Source: an uncultured Clostridium sp. | GTDB taxonomy: Bacteria > Bacillota > Clostridia > TANB77 > CAG-508 | Reading direction: 5' to 3' | Length of the DNA stretch: 19,804 nucleotides | Assembly (NCBI GenBank): GCA_946497905.1 | Contig: CAMMMI010000023.1 | Location: forward strand, 1-19,804 | Part shown: positions 1-8,165 of the stretch, one piece after another | Layout: each line of letters starts with the position of its first letter | Position numbering within the stretch: the first letter of the stretch is position 1 | Position numbers and translations under genes: made by a program | Notes under the pieces: model-generated | What the model was told of the DNA's origin: nothing | Databases searched by the model: none | What the model saw: the letters and a program-made list of their open reading frames with translations, nothing else

Positions 1-25
1 TTTTAAAAATTATCATAAGAAGTTT

Positions 26-43
26 AAAGTTTACACAAACTTT
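26..43. repeat. Short hairpin at the left window edge
   Basis: AAAGTTT, four loop bases and AAACTTT form a perfect 7-bp stem. It is followed by ctttccgat, a motif that recurs next to repeats near 15,227 and 17,280. It may be the worn end of the same repeat family or the tail of a terminator for a gene outside the window; the sequence does not decide. Confidence 0.35.
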
Positions 44-54
44 CCGATATACTC

Positions 55-91
55 AAAATCGTTTTTCAAAATTTTTTTGAAAAACGATTTT
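55..91 (-). terminator. Rho-independent terminator after the activase gene
   Basis: A 13-bp inverted repeat (55-67 with 79-91) extends inward through A/T pairs to about 17 bp with a three-base loop. It lies 6 bp past the stop codon of the minus-strand activase gene. The stem is flanked by T-rich DNA on both strands, so it may also stop transcription arriving from the left. Confidence 0.7.
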
Positions 92-97
92 TAAAAA

Positions 98-3000
98 TTA
101 ACTTTTATTATTTATCAATGAAGATTTTTTATCAATGTTTTTATTATCAGTATTTTCCATTTTTAAAGCTTTTATATGTTTTTCTTTTTCCTTCAAATTA
201 TCCTTAGCAACAGTCATTAATAGTTTAATTCTATTAGTTTGATTAGTTTCGCTAGCACCTGGATCATAATCAATAGGAGAAATATTTGCATCTGGATATA
301 TACTTCTAATAGTTTTAATAACACCCTTACCAACGACGTGATTAGGTAAGCAAGCAAAAGGTTGAACACATACAATATTAGGAATATCATTTTCAATATA
401 TTCAATCATTTCAGCAGTTAAAAACCAACCTTCACCCGTTTGATTTCCTATTGATAATACATCTTTAACTTTACTTTCTAAATGCCAGATATCACATGGT
501 TGTAAATATCCCTTTTTAGAATTTGCTAATGCAATTTTTACATCTTTTTCTAATAAATCGATTAATTTTATTGCTACTTTCATTAATTTAGAAGATGTTT
601 TATTTGTATTTAATAAATTATTAAATGTTATTTTATGTGTTGCCATGAATTTTACAAATCCCATAAAGTCTGGTAATATAACTTCTGCACCTTCTTGTTC
701 TAATAAATCTGCAACATAGTTATTTCCAAAAGGATGGTATTTTATTAATACTTCTCCAACTATTCCTACACGTGGTTTTTCTTGAGAGAAATCTACTTCA
801 ATTTTTTCAAAATCATTTACAATATCATATATACTTTGTTTAAATTCTTTATTAGAAGATTTTTGTAGCAATTTTTTACATTTTTCCATCCAAGTATCAA
901 ATAGCCTTTGAGTTTCACCTTTATTAACTTCATAAGCTCTATTTCTAGTTAACATTTTTTGTAATAGATCTCCATATATTACAGTTTTTAATAGTCTTTC
1001 AATTAAAGGAACTGTAAGTTTAAATCCAGGCATTTTTTCCATACCAACTATATTAAATGAGATTACAGGTATATTTGCAAATCCTGCGTCTTTTAGAGCT
1101 TTTCGTATAAATCCTATATAATTTGTAGCCCTACATCCACCACCTGTTTGAGACATAATTAAAGCTGTTTTATTTAAGTCATATTTTCCAGATTGAAGAG
1201 CTTCAATCATTTGACCGGTTACTAAAATTGATGGATAACATGCGTCATTATTTACGTATTTTAAGCCAGTTTCAACTGTTTTTTGAGTACAATCTTTTAA
1301 TAGTTTTATATTATATCCACAAGATTTTACTGCACTTTCTAATAAATCAAAGTGTATAGGAGCCATTTGAGGACATAGAATTGTATAATCTTTACGCATT
1401 TCCTTTGTGAATATTTTTTTGTTGATTCCGTAGTCTCCGTCAGCTTTTTCTTGTAGTTTTTCTTTTTCTCTTTTCTTCATACTAGCAAGTAATGAACGAA
1501 TACGAATTCTTACTGCTCCTAAATTATTTACTTCATCTATTTTTATTAATGTGTACATTTTATTGTAGCTTGATAATATTTCTTCAACTTGATCAGTTGT
1601 TACTGCGTCCACACCACAACCAAAAGAATTTAATTGTACTAATTCTAAATTATCATGTTTTCCAACAAAATCAGCTGCTGCATATAATCTTGCATGATAT
1701 ACCCATTGGTCAACAACTCTTAAAGGTCTTTTTGCTTCTGTTTTATCAGATACACTGTCTTCTGTTAATACACATAATCCTAAAGATGTAATTAATGTGT
1801 CTATACCATGATTAATTTCTGGGTCAATATGATAAGGTCTTCCGGCTAATACAATTCCTTTTAAATTGTGTTCTTCAATATATTTAACTGTTTCTTCACC
1901 TTTTTGTCTTATATCTTTTTTACAATTTTGATATTCTGCTTCTGCCTTATCTACAGCCGTATTTAATTCTGATTTTGTAAATTTATATTGTTTAAATTCG
2001 TCTAATTCTAAAACTTTTTTTACAAGGTTTTTCTTATCAAAAGGTAAGAAGGGATTTATAAATTTAATTTCTGGATTTTTTAATCCTTCTACATTATTTT
2101 TTAGAACCTCAGAATATGATATTACAATAGGACAATTATAGTGGTTATCTGCTTTCTCATATTCTTTTCTTGAATATGGCATACATGGATAAAAAATAGT
2201 TTTAATTCCTTGCTGTAGTAAACTTTCAATATGTCCATGTGAAAGTTTAGCAGGATAACAAACAGATTCTGATGGCATTGATTCCATACCTTTTTCATAT
2301 GTTGCTCGAGTACTTTTTTCAGAAAGTATAACTCTAAATCCTAGACTTGTTAAGAATGTAAACCAAAATGGATAATCTTCATACATATTTAAAACTCTAG
2401 GTATTCCTATAGTTCCTCTTGGTGCATCTTTTTCTTCTAGTGGTTTATAATTAAATATTCTTTCAAATTTGTATTGTACTAAATTTGGTAATGGTTCAGA
2501 TTTAGTAACAATTCCTGCACCTTTTTCACAACGATTACCAGATACATGTATTTGACCATTACTAAATTTATTTATTGTCAATTTACAGTGGTTTTCACAT
2601 CTATTACAACGAGTATGTGTAACTTTAATTTCTAATTTATCAATTTCGTCAGTTCTTAAAATTGTAGAAACATGTTCCATATCAAGATTTGCTTCATATT
2701 GTTCTTTTGATAAAAGAGCCATTCCATACGCACCCATAAGACCAGATATATCGGGTCTTATTACATTTTTACCAACTATTAATTCAAAAGCCCTTAAAAC
2801 GGCGTCATTATAGAATGTACCACCTTGAACTACAATATGATCGCCTAAAGTTTCAACATCTCTAACTTTCATAACTTTTTGTATAGCGTTTTTAATAACA
2901 GAATATGAAAGACCGCTAGAAATATCTCCAACTGAATATCCTTCTTTTTGTGCCTGTTTTATTTTTGAATTCATAAATACAGTACATCTTGAACCTAAGT

Positions 3001-4435
3001 CTACTGGAAGTTTAGCATTTATTGCTTCTTTTACGAATTCAGAAATATCCAAATTTAAACTTTTAGCAAATGTTTCTATAAAAGAACCGCAACCAGAAGA
3101 ACAAGCTTCATTTAGCATTATATTGTCTATAGAACCATTTTTCATTCTGATATATTTCATGTCTTGACCACCAATGTCAACAATACTTGTAACATCTGGT
3201 TCAAAAGTTTTAGCAGCTGTATAATGTGCAATAGTTTCTATTTCATTTAAATCAACATTTAGGGCTGTTTGAATTAGCTTTTCTCCATAACCTGTTACTC
3301 CACTGTATCTTAAAGTAGCTTTTTCAGGTAAAATTTTATATAACTCTTTTAACATTGCCATAACACTTTTTAAAGGATTACCTTCATTACTTCCGTATAA
3401 AGAATAAAGCAATTTTCCATTTTTATCAATTAAAACGATTTTAGTTGTAGTAGAACCAGCATCAATACCTAAATAGCAATCTCCTGAATAATTTTCTATG
3501 TTTGCTCTTTCCACTTTGGCTTTATTGTGTCTTTGTTTAAATCTTTCATATTCGTCTTTTGTTTTAAATAGAGGATCTAGGGGATGTGATGTATTATCAT
3601 GTGAATTTCTTAGATTTTCTATTTTTTGTTCTAATTCAGTTGTTGTAATTACTTCTGTATCAAAAGAATCTAGAGCTGCACCTTTTGCAACTAAAAGATG
3701 AGCTTCCTCAGGTACAATAATTTCATCATCTTTTAAATGTAATGTTTCAATAAATCTTGTTCTTAGTTCAGATAAATAATTTAATGGACCTCCAAGAAAA
3801 GCTACATGTCCTCTAATAGGACGTCCGCAAGCTAAACCGCTAATAGTTTGATTAACAACTGCTTGAAAAATAGAAGCAGAAATGTCTTCTTTAGCTGCTC
3901 CTTCATTAATTAAAGGTTGAATGTCAGTTTTAGCAAAAACGCCACAACGTGAAGCAATTGGATAAATTGTATTATAATTTTTTGCAAGCTCATTAAGACC
4001 AGCTGTATCTGTATGTAATAAAGAGGCCATTTGATCTAGAAATGCACCTGTTCCACCAGCGCATGTACCATTCATACGTTGCTCAATAGATTGATCAAAA
4101 TAAATTATTTTAGCATCTTCTCCACCTAACTCAATAACAACATCAGTTTTAGGAATATACTTTTCAACAGCGCGTTTACAAGAAACAACCTCTTGAATAA
4201 AATCAACTCCCAAAAATTTAGCAGCAGACATTGCACCAGACCCCGTAAGAGCTAGTGTAAATGAATTAGAAGGATACATTTTAAGTAAGCTTTCCAAAAC
4301 ATTACACACAGTATTTTTAGTATCTGAAAAATGTCTTCTATAATCTTTATATATAGTATTTTTATTATCATCCATAACTATAATCTTAACAGTTGTAGAA
4401 CCAACGTCAAGACCAACGTGTAAAATATTATCCAT
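98..4435 (-). CDS. 2-hydroxyacyl-CoA dehydratase activase fusion (BadF/BcrAD ATPase repeats, DUF2229, HgdB-like region)
   Basis: A 1,445-residue fusion. Residues 1-260 and 318-590 are two ASKHA-fold ATPase domains of the BadF/BadG/BcrA/HgdC family, with phosphate motifs VGLDVGSTTVK and LGIDAGSTTTK. C125 (TCAGGTG) and C164 (ASRCG) match the two HgdC cysteines that hold the bridging [4Fe-4S] cluster; C445 and C484 match them in the second domain. C610, C613, C617 and C636 form a further four-cysteine metal-site candidate. A DUF2229 region begins near residue 674 (GIPRVLNMYEDYPFW), followed by an HgdB-like C-terminal region with NDACYP and GGGCRATNY. Relatives pump electrons at ATP cost into dehydratases or reductases; the substrate of these long fusions is generally unassigned. 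I chose the ATG at 4435 because AAGGAG lies 8 bp upstream; an in-frame ATG at 4459 would put this site inside the gene. No dehydratase subunit genes are adjacent, so the partner is unknown. Confidence 0.93.
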   Translation of the reverse strand: MDNILHVGLDVGSTTVKIIVMDDNKNTIYKDYRRHFSDTKNTVCNVLESLLKMYPSNSFTLALTGSGAMSAAKFLGVDFIQEVVSCKRAVEKYIPKTDVVIELGGEDAKIIYFDQSIEQRMNGTCAGGTGAFLDQMASLLHTDTAGLNELAKNYNTIYPIASRCGVFAKTDIQPLINEGAAKEDISASIFQAVVNQTISGLACGRPIRGHVAFLGGPLNYLSELRTRFIETLHLKDDEIIVPEEAHLLVAKGAALDSFDTEVITTTELEQKIENLRNSHDNTSHPLDPLFKTKDEYERFKQRHNKAKVERANIENYSGDCYLGIDAGSTTTKIVLIDKNGKLLYSLYGSNEGNPLKSVMAMLKELYKILPEKATLRYSGVTGYGEKLIQTALNVDLNEIETIAHYTAAKTFEPDVTSIVDIGGQDMKYIRMKNGSIDNIMLNEACSSGCGSFIETFAKSLNLDISEFVKEAINAKLPVDLGSRCTVFMNSKIKQAQKEGYSVGDISSGLSYSVIKNAIQKVMKVRDVETLGDHIVVQGGTFYNDAVLRAFELIVGKNVIRPDISGLMGAYGMALLSKEQYEANLDMEHVSTILRTDEIDKLEIKVTHTRCNRCENHCKLTINKFSNGQIHVSGNRCEKGAGIVTKSEPLPNLVQYKFERIFNYKPLEEKDAPRGTIGIPRVLNMYEDYPFWFTFLTSLGFRVILSEKSTRATYEKGMESMPSESVCYPAKLSHGHIESLLQQGIKTIFYPCMPYSRKEYEKADNHYNCPIVISYSEVLKNNVEGLKNPEIKFINPFLPFDKKNLVKKVLELDEFKQYKFTKSELNTAVDKAEAEYQNCKKDIRQKGEETVKYIEEHNLKGIVLAGRPYHIDPEINHGIDTLITSLGLCVLTEDSVSDKTEAKRPLRVVDQWVYHARLYAAADFVGKHDNLELVQLNSFGCGVDAVTTDQVEEILSSYNKMYTLIKIDEVNNLGAVRIRIRSLLASMKKREKEKLQEKADGDYGINKKIFTKEMRKDYTILCPQMAPIHFDLLESAVKSCGYNIKLLKDCTQKTVETGLKYVNNDACYPSILVTGQMIEALQSGKYDLNKTALIMSQTGGGCRATNYIGFIRKALKDAGFANIPVISFNIVGMEKMPGFKLTVPLIERLLKTVIYGDLLQKMLTRNRAYEVNKGETQRLFDTWMEKCKKLLQKSSNKEFKQSIYDIVNDFEKIEVDFSQEKPRVGIVGEVLIKYHPFGNNYVADLLEQEGAEVILPDFMGFVKFMATHKITFNNLLNTNKTSSKLMKVAIKLIDLLEKDVKIALANSKKGYLQPCDIWHLESKVKDVLSIGNQTGEGWFLTAEMIEYIENDIPNIVCVQPFACLPNHVVGKGVIKTIRSIYPDANISPIDYDPGASETNQTNRIKLLMTVAKDNLKEKEKHIKALKMENTDNKNIDKKSSLINNKS

Positions 4436-4483
4436 GACAAAAACTCCTTTTTTGTACATAATTTTTTAGTATCTAACACCTTA

Positions 4484-4512
4484 ATTTTATACGGAAAACA
4501 GCATTTTGTCAA
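4484..4512 (-). promoter_or_regulatory. Sigma-A promoter of the activase gene
   Basis: On the minus strand, TTGACA (4507-4512), a 17-bp spacer and TAAAAT (4484-4489). The -10 lies about 50 bp upstream of the chosen ATG. The palindromic repeat at 4524-4730 ends only 11 bp upstream of the -35. Confidence 0.75.
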
Positions 4513-4523
4513 ATGGAAAATAT

Positions 4524-4730
4524 TAGGGGACGTTCCTTTAATCCCGAAAATTAGGGACAGTAGGGACGGACCTTGAGATTGCCATTGGGGACGGGTTATT
4601 TTGGCACACTTTAATATAAAATTTAAATTAGATTATATTATAAAGTGTGCCAAAATAACCCGTCCCCAATGGCAATCTCAAGGTCCTTCCCTACTGTCCC
4701 TAATTTTCGGGATTAAAGGAACGTCCCCTA
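4524..4730. repeat. Palindromic REP/MITE-like element with 90-bp arms
   Basis: Left arm 4524-4613 and right arm 4641-4730 are inverted copies with one mismatch (4567 against 4687) around a 27-bp AT-rich centre. The arms are much richer in G and C than the surrounding DNA and contain several GGGAC/GTCCC blocks. It carries no gene and lies between the divergent activase and GerMN genes. Half of the same element recurs at 17,319-17,368, so this is a dispersed repeat and not a local terminator. GGGGACG-type palindromes of this kind in Firmicutes resemble REP sequences mobilised by Y1/RAYT transposases; that link is inference, as no transposase is present here. Confidence 0.85.
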
Positions 4731-4804
4731 GTTCTAAAATTAGAAAATGATTAATATTATATATTAGTAATAAACTTGTACAAAGAAAGGAATGTGAGTA
4801 AAAA

Positions 4805-5338
4805 ATGAAAAATAAAAAAATAATAGTAATATTTTTAGTTTTGATAATAATTGTTTTGGTTGGAGGATATTTTGGGATAAAATATGCGAAAGATAAGCAA
4901 GAGGAAACTTCTGTTGAGGAATATATTCCAGAAGAAGAAATAACAAATGAGCAATTAAGACAAACAATAGTGAGTTTATATTTTCCAAACAAAGAAACTA
5001 ATGAAATAAATCCAGAAGCGAGATTAATTGATATTAATGAGATTATAAATAGCCCATATGAAAAATTAGTTAATTTATTAATTGAAGGTCCTAAAAATGA
5101 AAAAAATAAAAAAATAATCCCAGAAAATACAAAGATTCAAAAATATTATATGGAAGGGGATTGTTTATATTTAGATTTTTCAAGCGAATTTTTGAATTAT
5201 AATAAGGAAGAGAAAGATATTATGATAAAATGTATAGTAAATACTTTAACAGAATTAACGGAAGTTAATAAAATAAAATTTTTGATTAATGGGCAAGAAA
5301 ATTCAGAATTTGCTGATTCTTATGAGAGAGAAAAATAA
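4805..5338 (+). CDS. Membrane-anchored GerMN-domain protein (sporulation/germination)
   Basis: A 177-residue protein with a lysine-rich start and one hydrophobic segment (about residues 5-27), so probably an inner-membrane anchor with the rest outside. After an acidic linker, residues 50-170 fit the GerMN domain: the strand TIVSLYFPN, an R-L-I block (ARLIDINEI), LLIEGP, YLDFSSEFL near residue 125, CIVNTLTEL, and KIKFLINGQ near the end. GerMN domains occur in Bacillus GerM and in clostridial sporulation or cell-wall proteins; no catalytic residues are known to me. There is one domain here against two in B. subtilis GerM. AAAGGA lies about 12 bp before the ATG. I saw no convincing promoter in the 74 bp between the palindromic element and the gene. 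Confidence 0.8.
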   Translation: MKNKKIIVIFLVLIIIVLVGGYFGIKYAKDKQEETSVEEYIPEEEITNEQLRQTIVSLYFPNKETNEINPEARLIDINEIINSPYEKLVNLLIEGPKNEKNKKIIPENTKIQKYYMEGDCLYLDFSSEFLNYNKEEKDIMIKCIVNTLTELTEVNKIKFLINGQENSEFADSYEREK

Positions 5339-5350
5339 ATAATGTAATAA

Positions 5351-5465
5351 AAAATAACTTAAAATAACCATTTAGTAGATAAAAATTATAATAATAATTA
5401 TAGATAAAATTATGATAATAATTATAGATAAAAATTTTAGAAAATAGGTTGTTTTAAGTTATTTT
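5351..5465. terminator. Large inverted repeat, possible two-way terminator, with tandem repeats in its loop
   Basis: Arms of 19 bp (5351-5369 and 5447-5465) pair with a single G-U type mismatch around a 77-bp loop. The left arm starts 12 bp after the GerMN stop. The right arm contains the stop of the small minus-strand ORF at 5459-5623. The loop holds two adjacent 24-bp copies (5382-5405 and 5406-5429) that differ at one base. The stem is all A/T except for a few pairs, so the terminator role is uncertain. Confidence 0.45.
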
Positions 5466-5623
5466 AAAATTTTATATAATTTTATATATCTAAGAAAATT
5501 ATTGAAATTATTTAGAAAATATTCTACTTCATTTAATGAACATATGGTATTTTTTTTGCAACATTTAAATTTTTCTGTAAAATTTTTAGGTTTATTTTTA
5601 GGTGAATTTAATTTTCTAGGCAT
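5459..5623 (-). CDS. Possible small protein, 54 residues, unrecognised
   Basis: An ATG at 5623 is preceded on the minus strand by AAAGGATG at a usable distance. The ORF encodes 54 residues: a basic, lysine-rich start (MPRKLNSPKNKPK), three cysteines (C21, C22, C28, around KCCKKNTIC) and a C-terminal half rich in aromatic and hydrophobic residues (EVEYFLNNFNNFLRYI). A TATAAT sits at 5662-5667 on the same strand, without a good -35. It stands alone between two plus-strand genes. I recognise no family. The ribosome site and length support it, but such ORFs arise by chance in AT-rich DNA. Confidence 0.45.
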   Translation of the reverse strand: MPRKLNSPKNKPKNFTEKFKCCKKNTICSLNEVEYFLNNFNNFLRYIKLYKILK

Positions 5624-5718
5624 ATTATCATCCTTTCCATTTAATAATAGAGTATTTATATATTATATGAAAAAAATTTAAAATTGGTTATGTAAAAAAT
5701 AATATGTAAAAAATAATA

Positions 5719-5748
5719 TTGACAAAATAAGGCAATAGATTTTATACT
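5719..5748 (+). promoter_or_regulatory. Sigma-A promoter of the TrmN6-like methyltransferase gene
   Basis: TTGACA (5719-5724), an 18-bp spacer and TATACT (5743-5748), about 50 bp before the ATG at 5797, which has GGAG 6 bp upstream. Confidence 0.75.
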
Positions 5749-5796
5749 ATTAATAAATACTAAAAATTATATTTTGTTATTTAATATGGAGAATTT

Positions 5797-6537
5797 ATGG
5801 AAGTAGAATTAAAAGATAATGAAAGAATAGATGATTTAGAAATAAATAATTTAAAAATAATTCAAAATACTGAAGGTTTTTGTTTTGGGATTGATAGTGT
5901 ATTACTTTCTAATTTTGCAGGAAATATAAAAAAACAATCTAAAGTATTGGATTTAGGAACTGGTACAGGAATCATACCTATACTATTGTGTGCAAAAACG
6001 CAACTAAAAAAGGTGGTTGGAGTAGAAATACAAGAAGAAGTTTATGAAATGGCAAAAAGAAGTATAGAATTAAATAATTTAAATGATAAATTTGAAGTTA
6101 TTAATGCAAATATTTTAGAATTAAATAAAATATTTAATAAAAATACTTTTGATGTGGTAATAACTAATCCACCATATAAAAAGAAAAATACAGGTATATT
6201 AAATGAAAATAATAAGAAGATAATATCTAGGCACGAAGTTACAGCTACTTTAGAAGATTTTATAAAAATAGCAAAAGATATGTTAAAGGACAAAGGAGAA
6301 TTTTATATGGTACATAGACCAGACAGACTGGTGGATATTATAAGTATAATGAGGAATTATAAAATAGAACCTAAACAATTAAGGTTTGTTTATTCTGATA
6401 AAAATCAACCAGCAAATCTGGTATTAGTAAAAGGAATAAAAAATGCAAGACCATTTTTAAAAATTGAAAAAAATTTATATATTTATGATGAAAATAAAAA
6501 TTATAGTGAAGAAATAAAAAAAATATATAATAAGTAA
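5797..6537 (+). CDS. yabB: tRNA1(Val) (adenine(37)-N6)-methyltransferase family protein (YabB/TrmN6-like)
   Basis: A 246-residue class I SAM-dependent methyltransferase. LDLGTGTG (residues 52-59) is the SAM-binding motif I. VGVEIQEE (75-82) holds the acidic residue expected to bind the SAM ribose. NPPY (124-127) is the catalytic motif of N6-adenine and related amino methyltransferases. The opening block with EGFCFGIDSVLLSNF (26-40) is typical of the YabB/YfiC (TrmN6) group, which methylates A37 of tRNA in E. coli; the exact tRNA in Firmicutes is not settled. The order yabB, rsmI, abrB(reverse) matches B. subtilis, which strongly supports the call. B. subtilis has yazA (GIY-YIG nuclease-like) between yabB and rsmI; it is absent here. 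Confidence 0.88.
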   Translation: MEVELKDNERIDDLEINNLKIIQNTEGFCFGIDSVLLSNFAGNIKKQSKVLDLGTGTGIIPILLCAKTQLKKVVGVEIQEEVYEMAKRSIELNNLNDKFEVINANILELNKIFNKNTFDVVITNPPYKKKNTGILNENNKKIISRHEVTATLEDFIKIAKDMLKDKGEFYMVHRPDRLVDIISIMRNYKIEPKQLRFVYSDKNQPANLVLVKGIKNARPFLKIEKNLYIYDENKNYSEEIKKIYNK

Positions 6538-6553
6538 AAATGTAAAAAATAAA

Positions 6554-6709
6554 ATAAATTAGAATAAAATCGAAAAAAATAGAAAAATTGAGAAAATACA
6601 AATTTTTGAAAATAAATTAATAAATAATTAATTTAATAAATATAAAAAAATAGAATAAATTAGAATAAAATCGAAAAAAATAGAAAAATTGAGAAAACAC
6701 AATTTTTTA
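6554..6709 (+). repeat. Direct repeat pair in the yabB-rsmI gap
   Basis: About 48 bp beginning ataaattagaataaaatcg occurs at 6554 and again at 6655, 101 bp apart, with one clear mismatch (6597 t, 6698 c). The rest of the gap is low-complexity A/T. The position is where yazA lies in Bacillus, so this may be a duplicated remnant of non-coding DNA; I see no readable gene remnant in it. Confidence 0.6.
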
Positions 6710-6802
6710 AAAATAAAATTATAAAAAATAAATTGCAATAAAAATAAATAATAAATTATAAAAAAATAAATAAAATAGATAATTAAAAAAGAGGAATAGA
6801 AA

Positions 6803-7633
6803 ATGGATGAAAAAGGAATTTTATATATTGTAGCAACACCAATAGGAAATTTAGAAGATATTACATTAAGAGCAATTAGAATATTAGAAAGTGCAGATTT
6901 AATAGCAGCTGAAGATACGAGACAAACATTAAAACTATTAAATCATTTACAAATTTCAAAGCAACTAATAAGTTACCATAGGCATAATGAGGAAATAAAG
7001 ACAGAATGTTTAATTAAAGAATTAAAAAAAGGTAAAGATGTAGCATTAGTTTCAGATGCTGGTACTCCAGGTATTTCTGATCCTGGAGAAGAGATTATAA
7101 GAAAATGTATAGAAGAAAATATAAAAATAGTTCCAGTACCAGGAGCTTGTGCAATGATAAATGCTTTAATTGTTTCTGGGATAAGTACAAAGGAATTTGA
7201 ATTTTTAGGTTTTTTACCTATAAATAAAAAGTTAAGAAAAAATAAATTAGAAGAAATAAAAAATGCAAATAAAACCGTTATTTTATATGAAGCACCACAT
7301 AAATTATTACATACATTGGAAGATTTAAAAGAAATAATAAATGATAGAAAAATTGTATTAGCTAGAGAACTAACGAAAATACATGAGGAATTTATTAGAG
7401 GAGATATAAACTTGTTACTGGATAAAGCTGAAGAAATAAAAGGGGAGATTGTTTTAATTATAGAAGCTAATAAAAACGAAAAAGAAAATGATTTTGCAAA
7501 ATTAAGTATTGAAGAGCAATATAATTTGTATAAAGAACAAGGATTAGATAAAAAAGATATAATAAAAAAAATAGCAAAAAATAAAAATGTAAATAAAAAT
7601 GAGATTTATCAAAAATTTATTGATATTGGTTAA
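6803..7633 (+). CDS. rsmI: 16S rRNA (cytidine(1402)-2'-O)-methyltransferase
   Basis: A 276-residue member of the tetrapyrrole-methylase (SAM) fold family. The signatures of RsmI are all present: YIVATPIGNLEDITLRA (8-24), AAEDTR (35-40), LVSDAGTPGISDPG (82-95), VPVPGACAMINAL (110-122) and FEFLGFLP (132-139). It 2'-O-methylates C1402 of 16S rRNA at the decoding centre. The length is usual for the family. AGAGGA precedes the ATG. It follows the yabB-like gene after 265 bp and may have its own weak promoter (TTGCAA 6733-6738, 18 bp, TATAAA 6757-6762), though such matches are common by chance here. A stem-loop terminator follows. Confidence 0.95.
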   Translation: MDEKGILYIVATPIGNLEDITLRAIRILESADLIAAEDTRQTLKLLNHLQISKQLISYHRHNEEIKTECLIKELKKGKDVALVSDAGTPGISDPGEEIIRKCIEENIKIVPVPGACAMINALIVSGISTKEFEFLGFLPINKKLRKNKLEEIKNANKTVILYEAPHKLLHTLEDLKEIINDRKIVLARELTKIHEEFIRGDINLLLDKAEEIKGEIVLIIEANKNEKENDFAKLSIEEQYNLYKEQGLDKKDIIKKIAKNKNVNKNEIYQKFIDIG

Positions 7634-7638
7634 AATGG

Positions 7639-7684
7639 AAAAAGCAGTATAATATTTAAAAATATGATTGATACTGCTTTTTAT
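7639..7684 (+). terminator. Terminator after rsmI
   Basis: AAAAAGCAGTAT (7639-7650) pairs with ATACTGCTTTTT (7671-7682) around a 20-base loop, 6 bp after the rsmI stop. The 3' arm ends in a T run. Confidence 0.75.
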
Positions 7685-7782
7685 AGTAGATAAAATTACA
7701 TTACTATAGTAATTAACAATAAATTTTACTAAGTAAAAATAGTGTTAATAAAGATATGATAAGTATATGAAAAAATACTTTA

Positions 7783-8037
7783 TTAAGTTTTTTCATTTAA
7801 CTTGCCTATCTTTTTTGAACAATTTTCACATATTAATTTATCATTAAAATTATATAAATTTTCTGTACTTCCACAGAAAATGCAATTTGGTTCAAATTTC
7901 TTTAAAACTATAGAAGAGCCGTCTACATAAATTTCAATAGGGTCTTTTTCAACAATATTAAATTGATTTCTAATTTCAATTGGAATAACAACTCTGCCTA
8001 ATTCATCTACACGTCTAACAATTCCTGTTGACTTCAT
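7783..8037 (-). CDS. abrB: AbrB-family transition-state/sporulation regulator with C-terminal four-cysteine motif
   Basis: An 84-residue DNA-binding protein. Residues 1-48 (KSTGIVRRVDELGRVVIPIEIR) are the swapped-hairpin AbrB domain, nearly the textbook sequence. C52/C55 (CIFC) and C70/C73 (CENC) form a likely zinc site in place of the longer C-terminal dimer domain of B. subtilis AbrB; this form is common in clostridia. I chose the ATG at 8037 because AAGGAAGGTG lies just upstream; an in-frame start at 8070 would add 11 residues not seen in the family. It lies divergent from spmA and convergent with rsmI, as in the Bacillus rsmI-abrB arrangement. Role from the family: repression of stationary-phase genes during growth. 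Targets cannot be read from this window. Confidence 0.92.
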   Translation of the reverse strand: MKSTGIVRRVDELGRVVIPIEIRNQFNIVEKDPIEIYVDGSSIVLKKFEPNCIFCGSTENLYNFNDKLICENCSKKIGKLNEKT

Positions 8038-8083
8038 AAATACACCTTCCTTCTTAAAAGTTATTTTCAAATCCTATAGAAGT

Positions 8084-8112
8084 AATATATCATAAATAAA
8101 TGTATAGGTCAA
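8084..8112 (-). promoter_or_regulatory. Sigma-A promoter of abrB
   Basis: On the minus strand, TTGACC (8107-8112), a 17-bp spacer and TATATT (8084-8089), ending about 46 bp before the abrB ATG. Confidence 0.7.
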
Positions 8113-8165
8113 TTAAATTGTAATAAAAAGTCAATTTTAGAATAAAATTATTTAGGTGATAAGTT

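Noticed and set aside
3498..3701. Plus-strand ORFs inside the activase gene
   Set aside because: They lie opposite strongly conserved ATPase-domain codons and have no ribosome sites; they are shadow frames.
4678..4992. Minus-strand ORF of 104 codons over the palindrome and the start of the GerMN gene
   Set aside because: It is a reading of the palindromic repeat plus the opposite strand of a clear coding region; no ribosome site or family match.
5376..5437. CRISPR-like tandem repeats
   Set aside because: Only two adjacent 24-bp A/T copies with no spacers between them, and no cas gene in the window.
7768..7800. Terminator for abrB formed by tgaaaaaa and ttttttca
   Set aside because: The stem is only 8 A/T pairs and overlaps the end of the abrB coding region; too weak to call.
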